From: CAYQLK01 sp964418515
Lineage (GTDB): Bacteria; Patescibacteriota; Microgenomatia; CAYQLK01
Direction: 5' to 3'
NCBI GenBank assembly: GCA_964418515.1
Contig: CAYQLK010000011.1
Location: 1-26,210, forward strand
DNA: 26,210 nt
A program made the translations under genes and the position numbers. The first letter of the stretch is position 1; each line of letters begins with the position of its first letter. Below the pieces are notes generated by a model. The model did no database searches. It had not been told where the DNA came from and saw only the letters and a program-made list of their open reading frames with translations. Below are positions 15,308-23,343 of the stretch, piece after piece.

Positions 15308-18300
15308 ATGTCTACAAAGCCTGATTTCGTCCACCTACATGTTCACACTCAGTTTTCTCTGCTCGACGGACTTAGCCGTATTCCTCAACTTGTCGAAAAA
15401 GCCAAAAATTTAGGCCAAAAAGCTATAGCCATAACCGATCACGGCAATCTTCATGGCGCGATTGAGTTTTATAAAACTTGTGTAGAAAAAGAAATTAAAC
15501 CAATAATTGGTGCCGAAATATATGTTGCTCGCAAAGATTACACACAAAAAAACTTTGATAATGGCAATGAAACGGACCACTTAACTCTACTTGCTCAGGA
15601 CTTTGAGGGTTATCAAAATCTCATGCGTCTCCTGTCCGAAGCTTCAATTAATGGATTTTATTATCGTCCACGCGTTGACAAGGCGCTCCTCAAAAAATAT
15701 TCCAAAGGTCTTATTGGACTCAGTGGGTGTATGTCGTCCGAAGCAGGCAGGTATCTAATCGACGGTCAATACGATAAAGCTAAAAAGGCACTACTAGAGT
15801 ACCAGGCCATTTTTCCAAAAGATAATTTTTATATCGAAGTTTACAACCACGAGTTTGATAAATATTTGCCCGCCCATGCTGTGGGTAGTGACATCTACAA
15901 CGACTTACTTCGTTTGTCGCAAAATACCAAAAAAGCCCTCGAGGGTTTGATCAAGCTATCCAAAGAACTCGATATTCCAGCTGTAGCCACGGGGGATTTA
16001 CATTACATTGAGCCGACTGATGCTTTTGCTCAAGATGTTTTGGTTTGTATTCAGACAGGCAAAACAGTCAACGAGGTCAACCGTCTACGTATGGTCGATG
16101 CACCTGTTTATTACCTCAAGTCGGGCGAAGAAATGGTTGCGTTATTCCCTAATAATCCGGAATTTCTTGAAAACTCTGTCAAAATCGCAGACAAAATTAA
16201 TATTGAAATTCCACTCGGCCAATACCATTTTCCGTTATTCGAAGTCCCAGGTGGCGAAAAGCCCGAGGTATTTTTACGGGAAGAGTCGTTAAAAGGCATA
16301 AGGGAAAAAATTAGCCCTGTAGACGACAAAGTCATGGAAAGATTTGAGTACGAGCTCAAAGTTATTATAGATAAAGGTTATTCTACCTACTTTTTAGTCG
16401 TGGCAGACTTTATTAGAGCCGCCAAAAAACAAGGCATTGTTTCTACGACCCGTGGTTCGGCTGCAGGCTCGTTAGTTTCTTACGGTCTAGGAATAACCAC
16501 TGTTAATCCGCTCTTTTTTAAGCTTCCTTTTGAGAGATTTCTTAACCCATTTAGGCCGTCCTTGCCTGATATTGATGTCGATATTGCTGACTCGCGTCGC
16601 GACGATGTTATTAATTACGTCAAAGAAAAATACGGAGCAGAAAAAGTCGCTCAAATTGGCACACTAGGAACAATGATGGCCAAAGGTGCCGTTCGTGACG
16701 TCGCGCGTGCTCTTGGTTGGCCTTATTCCAAAGCAGACCGTATTTCCAAACTAATACCGCTTGGTAAACAGGGTTTCCCAATGACAATTAAAAAAGCCAT
16801 TGAAGTCACTCCAGAGCTAGGTGAACTATACAAAACTGATACCGAAACCAAAGAACTACTCGATACAGCCATGCAAATCGAAGGTTTAGCCAGACACACC
16901 AGTGTTCACGCTGCTGGTGTTGTCATTGCTCCAGGTCCTGTGACTAATTTCACTCCGCTTCTCAAAGAGAGTAAGGGTGAAGTAATTTCTACACAATATG
17001 ATATGCACGGCGTTGAAGATGCGGGACTTGTCAAAATGGATTTCTTGGGAATTAGAAACTTATCTATTCTGGGTAACGCTGTCGAAATCGTTGAGCGCGA
17101 AAAAGGCATAAAAATCGAACTCGAAAAACTGGACTTTGATGATGTTAAGGCCTACGAAATGATGGCAAGAGGCGAGACCATGGGATTATTTCAGCTCGGC
17201 GGCTCAGGAATGACTAGATATCTAAAAGAGCTTAAACCTACGAATATTTTCGATATTATGGCAATGATTTCGCTTTTTAGACCTGGTCCTATGGCTTCAA
17301 TTCCAGAATTTATTGAGCGCAAACACGATGCGACTAAAATCAAATATTTTGATCCTCGTATGGAAGAATTCCTCAAAGAAAGCTATGGAGTTATTACCTA
17401 TCAGGATGATGTTTTATTAACCGCTATCAATATCGCAGGCTACAACTGGGAAGAAGTCGACAAATTCCGAAAAGCCATTGGTAAAAAAATTCCTGAAGAA
17501 ATGGCCAAGCAAAAAGACAAATTTATTAACGGCGCAATTGAACATGGCTTGTCCGAAGCTCGAGCTAAGGCACTTTTTGCCCTAATTGAACCGTTTACAG
17601 GCTATGGTTTTAACAAAGCTCACGCCGCTTCTTACGCCGTTGTTGCTTATCAAACAGCTTATATGAAAGCCAACTTTACGGTCGAATTTATGTGTGCTGT
17701 TATGACTGCCGAATCAGGCGATACCGAAAAAATCGCTCAAGCCGTCGCTGAGTGTGAGCGTCTCGGTATCGAAGTTCTAAGTCCAGATATCAATCGTTCT
17801 GATATTGGTTTTACAATTGAAACCGACGAAAAAGACAAAAGGGCGATTAGATTTGGTTTATCAGCAATCAAAAATGTTGGCGAAGCTGCTATTCATTCCA
17901 TATTGGAAGCTAGAGAAGAATCAGACTTTAGCTCTCTTAATGACTTTTGTCGCCGCGTTAATCTTAGAACAGTCAACAAAAAAACCTTCGAAAGCCTAAT
18001 AAAAGCTGGAGCTATGGATCTTTTTGGTAAACGCCAAGCAATGCTAGATATTATTGATGCACTAAGAGCGACAGGACAGTCTTTAAGTCAAAAGGTTTCA
18101 GAAGGGCAGGGACTGTTGTTTGAAGAAGCTGACTTAGAGATCAAAAACCCCTCTCTAGACGACTCTCCGCTTACCGAAAGTCTCAAAAACGGCAAAGAAG
18201 CTGGGGAAAAAGAACTTTTAGCTTGGGAAAAAGAGTTTTTGGGTCTATATCTGACGCGACATCCTATTTCTGGCTCCCAAACAAAACTTAACCACTACGC

Positions 18301-18895
18301 CACACACAAAATCATCAACCTCAAAGAGGATTATCAGCCGGGTTCCAAAGTCAAAATCGGCGGAATTATTTCCAGCATGAGACGAACTTTTACCAAGGCC
18401 AAGGGTGAAGAAATGGCTTTTATCAAAATCGAGGACGAGACAGGTACAATGGATATTGTCGTTTTCCCAAAAACATTCTCACAATTTAAGAGTGTACTTA
18501 ACGAGGACGCAATTGTAATTCTTGAAGGCAAACTAGACTCCCGCGAAGAAGAAAGCGCAATTTTGGCAGAAATAATTACTGATTTGTCGATACTGCCTGA
18601 TGTCACACCGACGACTGTGATGGCTTCAGCTAGTAGTCATATTCCACACACACCTTCAACTCCAGAGGGCATTGGCATTATTATTCCCAAGCTGGCATCA
18701 CGCCAGACCCTCCATTCAATCTACGAAATTCTCAAAAAGTTCCCAGGTCAAAAACAAACTTATCTTCTTCTCGAAGGTACGGACGGGCAAACCCGCAATG
18801 TGCCTGTTCCATTTGGCGCCGAACTAAGTGATAATCTTATAAGTGATCTTTCGCTTCTTGGTTGCAAAGTCGAAGCCTTAAGTGTTAATATCTAG
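15308..18895 (+). CDS. dnaE: DNA polymerase III alpha subunit
   Basis: 1195 residues, the DnaE1 size. The N-terminal PHP domain begins FVHLHVHTQFSLLDG (His11, His13). The polymerase palm carries PDIDVDIADSRRD (Asp421, 423, 425). FRPGPMASIPEF, GVITYQDDVL and GYGFNKAHAASYA are family landmarks. Helix-hairpin-helix segments follow, then an OB fold (from about 1011: KVKIGGIISSMRRTFTKAKGEEMAF) and a short C-terminal region. It is the replicative polymerase, whose partners (beta clamp, tau) are not in this window. TATACT near 15280 may be its -10; no Shine-Dalgarno is seen before the ATG. rplS begins 13 bases after the stop. Confidence 0.98.
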   Translation: MSTKPDFVHLHVHTQFSLLDGLSRIPQLVEKAKNLGQKAIAITDHGNLHGAIEFYKTCVEKEIKPIIGAEIYVARKDYTQKNFDNGNETDHLTLLAQDFEGYQNLMRLLSEASINGFYYRPRVDKALLKKYSKGLIGLSGCMSSEAGRYLIDGQYDKAKKALLEYQAIFPKDNFYIEVYNHEFDKYLPAHAVGSDIYNDLLRLSQNTKKALEGLIKLSKELDIPAVATGDLHYIEPTDAFAQDVLVCIQTGKTVNEVNRLRMVDAPVYYLKSGEEMVALFPNNPEFLENSVKIADKINIEIPLGQYHFPLFEVPGGEKPEVFLREESLKGIREKISPVDDKVMERFEYELKVIIDKGYSTYFLVVADFIRAAKKQGIVSTTRGSAAGSLVSYGLGITTVNPLFFKLPFERFLNPFRPSLPDIDVDIADSRRDDVINYVKEKYGAEKVAQIGTLGTMMAKGAVRDVARALGWPYSKADRISKLIPLGKQGFPMTIKKAIEVTPELGELYKTDTETKELLDTAMQIEGLARHTSVHAAGVVIAPGPVTNFTPLLKESKGEVISTQYDMHGVEDAGLVKMDFLGIRNLSILGNAVEIVEREKGIKIELEKLDFDDVKAYEMMARGETMGLFQLGGSGMTRYLKELKPTNIFDIMAMISLFRPGPMASIPEFIERKHDATKIKYFDPRMEEFLKESYGVITYQDDVLLTAINIAGYNWEEVDKFRKAIGKKIPEEMAKQKDKFINGAIEHGLSEARAKALFALIEPFTGYGFNKAHAASYAVVAYQTAYMKANFTVEFMCAVMTAESGDTEKIAQAVAECERLGIEVLSPDINRSDIGFTIETDEKDKRAIRFGLSAIKNVGEAAIHSILEAREESDFSSLNDFCRRVNLRTVNKKTFESLIKAGAMDLFGKRQAMLDIIDALRATGQSLSQKVSEGQGLLFEEADLEIKNPSLDDSPLTESLKNGKEAGEKELLAWEKEFLGLYLTRHPISGSQTKLNHYATHKIINLKEDYQPGSKVKIGGIISSMRRTFTKAKGEEMAFIKIEDETGTMDIVVFPKTFSQFKSVLNEDAIVILEGKLDSREEESAILAEIITDLSILPDVTPTTVMASASSHIPHTPSTPEGIGIIIPKLASRQTLHSIYEILKKFPGQKQTYLLLEGTDGQTRNVPVPFGAELSDNLISDLSLLGCKVEALSVNI

Positions 18896-18908
18896 CCCGC
18901 AAAAAAAA

Positions 18909-19214
18909 ATGATAAAAACAGAAAATTTTTCAGTGGGCGATACAGTCAAAGTCCACGTCAAAATTAAAGAAGGAAACAAGGAACGTGTCCAGATTTTTCA
19001 GGGCATTGTTTTGTCGATTCGTGGTCAAAAAGACAGCCAAACTTTCATGGTTCGCAAGATTGCCGTCGGCGATGTTGCCGTTGAACGTATTTGGCCAGTT
19101 AACTCACCATCAATTGCTAAAGTCGAAGTAGTTAAATCCCCATCCAAGCCAATTCGTCGCGCAAAGTTATTTTATATGCGCAAACTAAAAGGGTCGGCCG
19201 CAAAAACTATCTAA
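18909..19214 (+). CDS. rplS: 50S ribosomal protein L19
   Basis: 101 residues from the ATG at 18909; the frame extends upstream to 18882 but that would add a tail overlapping dnaE. The family core is clear: FSVGDTVKVHVKIKEGNKERVQIFQGIVLSI, then FMVRKIAVGDVAVERIWPVNSPSIAKVEV and RRAKLFYMRKLKG. It is somewhat shorter than the usual 113-118 residues. L19 sits at the 30S-50S interface. The start follows nine A with no Shine-Dalgarno. Confidence 0.95.
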   Translation: MIKTENFSVGDTVKVHVKIKEGNKERVQIFQGIVLSIRGQKDSQTFMVRKIAVGDVAVERIWPVNSPSIAKVEVVKSPSKPIRRAKLFYMRKLKGSAAKTI

Positions 19215-19225
19215 GTAAACAACTT

Positions 19226-19846
19226 ATGTCGCTGGTTCCTCCCAGCCAAGAGTTTGATAATAATCTCTTTCCAAAAGCTAAACTAATTGCCGGTTTTGAT
19301 GAGGTTGGTCGTGGTTGTTTTGCTGGTCCACTTGTTGTTGCTGCTGTCATTCTTCCACCAAGTCTCACACTTCCAGTCCCATTCGGTGACTCCAAAGCAC
19401 TCAAAGAGCCATATCGAACAGAGGTTGCTAAATTTTTTAAAGATAACGCTATTGAATATTCAGTTGTCAGAATTGAAAACGTTTTAATTGACACTATCGG
19501 CATTACCAAAAGTCTTGAATATGCTTTTGACAAAGCTATTCGGAGGCTAACCAAACCCGTAGACGGCATTGTACTGGACGGTAGACCTTTGAGAAATAAT
19601 ATTCCCATAAAACAAGAAGCTGTGATAAAAGGAGATACGTTGTCAGCCTCAGTTGCAGCCGCTTCGATTATTGCTAAGGTTTATCGCGACAAATTAATGA
19701 TTAATCTTGCCAAAAATTATCCTAATTATGGCTTTGAACAACACAAAGGCTACGGAACCAAATATCACAGGGAAAAAATACAAGAATTTGGACCTTGTGC
19801 GCTGCATCGTTTATCATTCTTAACCAAACACAATGTTTTCAGCTAA
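19226..19846 (+). CDS. rnhB: Ribonuclease HII
   Basis: 206 residues, normal RNase HII length. The active-site motif FDEVGRGCFAGPLVVAAV supplies Asp25 and Glu26, and a further acidic residue lies in GIVLDGRP (Asp118). Later come KGDTLSASVAAASIIAKVYRD and YGFEQHKGYGTKYH, both typical. The enzyme cuts RNA in RNA-DNA hybrids and starts removal of misincorporated ribonucleotides. It lies 11 bases after rplS and overlaps yraN by 14, the same rplS-rnhB-yraN order found in many bacteria. Confidence 0.96.
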   Translation: MSLVPPSQEFDNNLFPKAKLIAGFDEVGRGCFAGPLVVAAVILPPSLTLPVPFGDSKALKEPYRTEVAKFFKDNAIEYSVVRIENVLIDTIGITKSLEYAFDKAIRRLTKPVDGIVLDGRPLRNNIPIKQEAVIKGDTLSASVAAASIIAKVYRDKLMINLAKNYPNYGFEQHKGYGTKYHREKIQEFGPCALHRLSFLTKHNVFS

Positions 19847-20195
19847 ACGCCAAATCGGTAACACATTCGAGGACAAAGCTCTTAAATACTTAGAGGACCA
19901 AGGGTATGAGTTAATTGAGCGCAACTATCTAACGCCATACGGGGAAATTGATTTGATTATGTCGGATCACAAAACAGGCGAATATGTTTTTGTCGAAGTA
20001 AAATCCTCCCAAACCTCTGTCTTTGGTTCGGCTGTGGACAAAATCAATCGAAAAAAAATGGAAAAAATTCACAAATCAGCTCTTGTTTATCAAAATACAG
20101 TAGGGAAATTCATTACCATGCGCTTCGATGCCGTTTGCTTTGACAAAGCTCGCGGTTTCGAAACCGTTGAACACTACAAGTCTATTTCGGTTTAG
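19833..20195 (+). CDS. yraN: YraN family (UPF0102) endonuclease-like protein
   Basis: 120 residues. The family is a small PD-(D/E)xK nuclease fold, and the catalytic residues are visible as YGEIDLIM and YVFVEVKSS, with KINRKKMEKI following. The true substrate is not established; a Holliday-junction-resolvase-like role is only suggested by fold. It starts inside rnhB, implying coupling. Its TAG stop overlaps the TAA stop of the convergent PKD-like gene by four bases (TTAG read both ways), so no terminator separates the two transcripts. Confidence 0.92.
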   Translation: MFSAKRQIGNTFEDKALKYLEDQGYELIERNYLTPYGEIDLIMSDHKTGEYVFVEVKSSQTSVFGSAVDKINRKKMEKIHKSALVYQNTVGKFITMRFDAVCFDKARGFETVEHYKSISV

Positions 20196-20812
20196 TTGGA
20201 GTTTAGGTCAATTCCGATTTCGCAGGATTCTGACCAGCGACCTTGAGAATCTCTAACTCGGCTTTTGACTGTATAAACTTTCTTTTCACTGTAGCGGTAG
20301 CCAATGCTGTTTTCGACTCGGCCTTCTTCACTGTCCCAGCTTCCGTTGCCATCAAAATCCCATTGATAGTTAACAATCGTAGCTCCATCAGCTGATCCTT
20401 CAGTCGTAAATGAAACTTGATATGGATCCTCAGGATTCCATCTTGCTCTCATTTTGGTACATCTCGGGTTAAGCTTAATTATTACTTCCTCGGTTGTGGT
20501 TGTTCTAACAGTTGTTTGAGGCTGTGTTTGAACTGTTTGTTTTGGCGCAGTTTGCTGAGTCGTTTGAGTTGTGGTCCCTTGTGTGTTTACGCCTTGTACT
20601 GACTTAGCTGGAGTTGGAGTAACTGTCGTAATAGGTGTTATGGTAGCTGAAGGAATTGGACCTTCGGCAATCTCTTCATCTTTTGGCTTATCTTTAGTTA
20701 ACGCATTAATTATTAGTGCTGACAATAAAACTACAACAGCTATTGCAACTACACCACCAATGAGAACTGGCAAATTAATCGCACCACTTCTAACCAAAAA
20801 TTTGTTTTTCAT
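20192..20812 (-). CDS. Membrane-anchored protein with PKD-like domain
   Basis: 206 residues. One N-terminal membrane helix (about 14-37) is followed by an extracellular Thr/Pro/Gln-rich linker (about 40-110). A C-terminal immunoglobulin-like domain has the PKD hallmarks IVNYQWDFDGNGSWDSEEG and KKVYTVKSRVRDSQGRW. Two Cys (in PRCTKMRA and ESCEIG) could form a disulfide across the domain. PKD domains usually mediate binding, not catalysis. It is probably a surface protein like the LysM and FN3 proteins in this window. No Shine-Dalgarno is evident. Confidence 0.82.
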   Translation of the reverse strand: MKNKFLVRSGAINLPVLIGGVVAIAVVVLLSALIINALTKDKPKDEEIAEGPIPSATITPITTVTPTPAKSVQGVNTQGTTTQTTQQTAPKQTVQTQPQTTVRTTTTEEVIIKLNPRCTKMRARWNPEDPYQVSFTTEGSADGATIVNYQWDFDGNGSWDSEEGRVENSIGYRYSEKKVYTVKSRVRDSQGRWSESCEIGIDLNSN

Positions 20813-20856
20813 TTAATATATTTTTCTTTAGGCAGGGGATTTATAAATCTGGTCTA

Positions 20857-20885
20857 TATTTACCACTTTTCACACTATAAGTCAA
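20857..20885 (-). promoter_or_regulatory. Possible promoter of the PKD-like gene
   Basis: On the minus strand TTGACT (20885-20880) lies 17 bp before TAAATA (20862-20857). The -35 is good and the -10 weak. Confidence 0.35.
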
Positions 20886-20896
20886 TTTATAATTCA

Positions 20897-20996
20897 NNNN
20901 NNNNNNNNNNNNNNNNNNNNNNNNNNNNNNNNNNNNNNNNNNNNNNNNNNNNNNNNNNNNNNNNNNNNNNNNNNNNNNNNNNNNNNNNNNNNNNNN
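20897..20996. other. Assembly gap (100 N)
   Basis: The flanking sequences do not overlap, unlike the gap in gatB, so real sequence of unknown length is missing here. Confidence 0.9.
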
Positions 20997-21157
20997 TAGG
21001 TAACATCCACCAGCCATTTGACTGGGGCGAGGACTTGGCTTTCGAGCGAAAGGACTCCGCTCATGGTGAGCAGGTAAGCAGCACCTAGTCCCAAACCCAC
21101 CACCAAGGCAACGCCTCCAATGGCAAACCAGATCAACTCATCCTGCACGACTTTCAC
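20997..21157 (-). CDS. Small membrane protein, truncated by the assembly gap
   Basis: Only the first 53 residues are visible. A short charged start is followed by one strongly hydrophobic, Gly-rich segment (about 9-33) and then LSLESQVLAPVKWLVDVT up to the gap. Its ATG overlaps the gmk TGA (ATGA), so it belongs to the gmk operon. Downstream of gmk many bacteria carry rpoZ, but this sequence is not omega. Function unknown. Confidence 0.65.
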
Positions 21158-21735
21158 TCCCTTATTTTGTGCGGAACATGTGTGTTGATTATCTGTGTCA
21201 CCTCAGATAGTGCTTTGACCAAATCATCGTTAACGACGACATAGTCATAGTCACTTGAGGCGAGCATTTCCATCACGGCTCGACCGAGACGCTCTTGGAC
21301 ATCTTCCTCGCTCATTTTTCCTCTTCGTGTCAATCTGTCTTTCAAGACTTCAAGCGATGGGGGATAAACGAAAATCGATGTCGATTGCTTAGGAAACACT
21401 TGTTTGACTCGGGCGGCCCCGCGAACGTCAATTTCCATCACGACATTTTTGCCGCAATTAAGTGCTTCCTCAACCGGTCGCCTTGGTGTTCCATAGTATC
21501 GATCGCGATAGACTTCCTCGTATTCCAAGAAATAGTCTTCGCTAATCAATCTGCGGAACTCGTCCGTGCCAACATGGTCGTAGTTGTCGTCGATTTCGCC
21601 CTCCCGAACCGGTCTCGTTGTCATCGATTTAGAGAAAACACAATTCGGGACAGTGTCGGTGATGAACTTAGCGAGTGTGGTTTTGCCGCAACCGCTTGGC
21701 CCACTGACGATAAAGAGTTTGGCCGCAATAGTCAT
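21154..21735 (-). CDS. gmk: Guanylate kinase
   Basis: 193 residues. The P-loop is GPSGCGKTTL near the N-terminus. SKSMTTRPVREGEIDDNYDHV is the GMP-binding region, followed by FLEYEEVYRDRYYGTPRRPVEEAL and VVMEIDVRGAARVK. The lid segment has RLTRRGKMSEEDVQERL. It converts GMP to GDP with ATP. The gene is GC-richer than most of the window. It is followed with a 4-base overlap by a small membrane protein gene and preceded at 14 bases by an unknown membrane protein gene. Confidence 0.96.
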   Translation of the reverse strand: MTIAAKLFIVSGPSGCGKTTLAKFITDTVPNCVFSKSMTTRPVREGEIDDNYDHVGTDEFRRLISEDYFLEYEEVYRDRYYGTPRRPVEEALNCGKNVVMEIDVRGAARVKQVFPKQSTSIFVYPPSLEVLKDRLTRRGKMSEEDVQERLGRAVMEMLASSDYDYVVVNDDLVKALSEVTQIINTHVPHKIRE

Positions 21736-21749
21736 TCGGCTTCGTTTCG

Positions 21750-22274
21750 TTACCTCTCCCTTTCGAGTGACACGATATTGTTTGGGCCGTCCTCAAAGTT
21801 AGTATCGATTTCAGTCGTTGAGACATAATCGAAAATCGAAGGACGGACAGTGTATCCGCAACTTTTGGCCACCTCGTGGGCGTTCCAAAAAATGCGCCTG
21901 TGGCTGGCGGCGTTACCAATCAGGTTGGTCAGCTGCATCTGGCTGTCGTGGTCAGTAAATCCTTTGGTCAGATCAGCTTTGAAGTTTCTGATCCTCTCCT
22001 CATACTCACTGACCAAACTAGCGACGACACTCAGCTTGTTGTCTACACGCGCCTGCGTCTCTTGTCGAAAATCTGCTTCCTCAAACGCTGGGTCTGCGTC
22101 GAAGATTGCGACGAATTCTCGGCGCTTGGACGAATTTATGGCGTGACGGATTTGTCGGTTTGCCGAAGTAATGAAGTGCTTGTTGTGCCCGAAAGCCAAA
22201 CTATATAGCACCACAATCATCAAGCAAATGATAATCACGTCAACCAGTGAGCGGACTGTGTCAAAAACCCACAT
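21750..22274 (-). CDS. Membrane-anchored coiled-coil protein of unknown function
   Basis: 174 residues. An N-terminal membrane segment (about 10-28, VDVIIICLMIVVLYSLAF) precedes a soluble, charged, largely helical region. This has helices such as RQETQARVDNKLSVVASLVSE and continues EERIRNFKADL, and may form a coiled coil. No catalytic motif or family was recognised. The size, single anchor and helical body are reminiscent of LemA-type proteins, but the LemA signature residues are absent. It is first in a leftward operon with gmk and the truncated membrane gene. Confidence 0.7.
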   Translation of the reverse strand: MWVFDTVRSLVDVIIICLMIVVLYSLAFGHNKHFITSANRQIRHAINSSKRREFVAIFDADPAFEEADFRQETQARVDNKLSVVASLVSEYEERIRNFKADLTKGFTDHDSQMQLTNLIGNAASHRRIFWNAHEVAKSCGYTVRPSIFDYVSTTEIDTNFEDGPNNIVSLERER

Positions 22275-22340
22275 TGGTAGCTGGTTTACCTTTCTGCTCT
22301 ATAAAAGTGCAATGTTTTCGGATTGCTCCGATTAGTGGAA

Positions 22341-22369
22341 ATTATAAACTATAGGGCTTAAATAGTAAA
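22341..22369 (-). promoter_or_regulatory. Promoter for the 22274-gmk operon
   Basis: On the minus strand TTTACT (22369-22364), a 17-bp spacer and a perfect TATAAT (22346-22341). The -35 is the same word as in the promoter at 7886 and overlaps the T-run of the upstream terminator. Confidence 0.5.
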
Positions 22370-22398
22370 AAGCCGTACCAGTGTTGAATGATACGGCT
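22366..22398 (-). terminator. Leftward Rho-independent terminator
   Basis: On the minus strand a 7-bp stem AGCCGTA/TACGGCT encloses a 14-base loop and is followed by TTTTA. It lies about 20 bases after the stop of the small ORF at 22419-22574, supporting that ORF as a transcribed unit. Confidence 0.7.
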
Positions 22399-22418
22399 GT
22401 AGTTTGTTTGAAGGAATC

Positions 22419-22574
22419 TTATTCAGACTCCTTTCGACTTGAGGCAACGTGTTGCCCTCCGGTTCTGAGGCGGTTTGCTGCCGCCAATTCGACTTCGCTC
22501 GAAAACCTTGAAGGTTCGCCGCGCTTGATTGGCTTGCCCCAGAAAGTTTTCGAAATCCAACGAAAAATCTTCAT
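22419..22574 (-). CDS. Possible small basic protein (51 residues)
   Basis: Starts at an ATG at 22574; a longer TTG start at 22613 in the same frame is possible. The sequence begins MKIFRWISKTFWGKPIKRGEP, with an amphipathic aromatic/basic N-terminus. A charged middle (SSEVELAAANRL) and a Ser/Lys/Glu-rich end follow. No family was recognised. A promoter-like pair upstream (22614-22641) and a terminator just downstream make a self-contained unit. Its composition is GC-richer than pnuC next door. It is divergent from pnuC and close to the proposed NAD operator. Confidence 0.45.
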   Translation of the reverse strand: MKIFRWISKTFWGKPIKRGEPSRFSSEVELAAANRLRTGGQHVASSRKESE

Positions 22575-22613
22575 TCCTAACTTAACTCTCCATTTGTTGA
22601 AGACAAGCTGCAA

Positions 22614-22641
22614 ATTCTATCAGATTCAAATGTAATAACAA
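22614..22641 (-). promoter_or_regulatory. Promoter-like pair for the 51-residue ORF
   Basis: On the minus strand TTGTTA (22641-22636), a 16-bp spacer and TAGAAT (22619-22614). Confidence 0.4.
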
Positions 22642-22647
22642 TACATA

Positions 22648-22662
22648 GTGTTGACATTACAC
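22648..22662 (+). promoter_or_regulatory. Candidate NAD-regulon operator at the pnuC promoter
   Basis: GTGTTGACATTACAC matches the word GTGT-N7-ACAC, with TA before it and GAA after. It covers the pnuC -35, so a bound protein would block polymerase. The overlapping palindrome TTACAC-GAATATT-GTGTAA (22657-22675) fills the spacer. Confidence 0.6.
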
Positions 22663-22678
22663 GAATATTGTGTAAAAT
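22651..22678 (+). promoter_or_regulatory. pnuC-nadR-nrtR promoter
   Basis: Consensus TTGACA (22651-22656), a 16-bp spacer and TAAAAT (22673-22678), 35 bases before the pnuC ATG. Confidence 0.65.
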
Positions 22679-22689
22679 GAATTTAGTTA

Positions 22690-22704
22690 GTGTATATAAA
22701 ACAA
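22690..22704 (+). promoter_or_regulatory. Imperfect second operator-like site before pnuC
   Basis: GTGTATATAAAACAA has the same TTA-GTGT-N7-ACA outline with one mismatch in the last base. It is 42 bp (about four helical turns) from the first site, and the ATG is 9 bases further on. Given the AT-rich background this could be chance. Confidence 0.3.
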
Positions 22705-22713
22705 TAATTAAAT

Positions 22714-23343
22714 ATGAAAAAAATAGAAATGTTCTTAGCCACAATTATTAGTGCTGCACTTTTCGGTTTATCTTATTTTTCGATTTTGCCATTTTCGCTT
22801 ACCGAGGTGGCCGGTTTTGTTACAGGTGGAATATGTGTATGGCTAGTGGTTAAAGAAAATATTTGGAACTGGCCTGTTGGTATTTTGAATAACATATTTT
22901 TTATTGTTTTATTTCTTCAAGCACGACTTTTCGCCGACACTGCACTTCAAGTAGTTTATATTGTTCTTGGAATTTTAGGGTGGTACTGGTGGTTAAAAGG
23001 TGGCAAAAATAAGTCGAAGCTGAAAGTTGCAAACACACCAAAACAAACAATGACTTGGTTGATCGCTATTTCAATTATCTCCACGGCAGTCCTAACTTAT
23101 GTCCTTATTAAAGTTAATGATTCAGCCCCATTTCTCGATGCTGTCACCACAGTCCTTAGTTTGGCAGCGCAATTCTTGCTAACCAAAAAATATATTCAGA
23201 ACTGGTACTTCTGGATTACTGCTGATGTCATATACATCTACCTATATTTCTCCAGAGGACTTTCACTGACCGCCGTACTATATGGAGTCTTTATGACAAT
23301 GTGCATTGTTGGACTTATTAAATGGCAAAAATCACTCAAATGA
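22714..23343 (+). CDS. pnuC: PnuC-type nicotinamide riboside transporter
   Basis: 209 residues with about seven membrane segments. The family landmarks are WNWPVGILNNIFFIVLF, then RLFADTALQVVYIVLGILGW with YWWL following. Later come VTTVLSLAAQFLLTKKYIQNW and a conserved close with DVIYIYLYFSRGL and TAVLYGVF. PnuC proteins let nicotinamide riboside (some members other vitamins) cross the inner membrane by facilitated diffusion, trapped by phosphorylation. The kinase that would trap it, NadR, is the next gene and overlaps by four bases (ATGA). This strongly suggests nicotinamide riboside is the substrate. Confidence 0.93.
   Translation: MKKIEMFLATIISAALFGLSYFSILPFSLTEVAGFVTGGICVWLVVKENIWNWPVGILNNIFFIVLFLQARLFADTALQVVYIVLGILGWYWWLKGGKNKSKLKVANTPKQTMTWLIAISIISTAVLTYVLIKVNDSAPFLDAVTTVLSLAAQFLLTKKYIQNWYFWITADVIYIYLYFSRGLSLTAVLYGVFMTMCIVGLIKWQKSLK

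Noticed and set aside
18882..18908. Upstream start for rplS at 18882
   Set aside because: It overlaps dnaE and adds residues not typical of L19; the ATG at 18909 begins directly before the conserved core.
20880..20999. Overlap of flanks at the second N gap
   Set aside because: The bases on the two sides are different, so this gap cannot be collapsed like the one in gatB.
21295..21828. 177-codon open frame on the plus strand
   Set aside because: Shadow of guanylate kinase.
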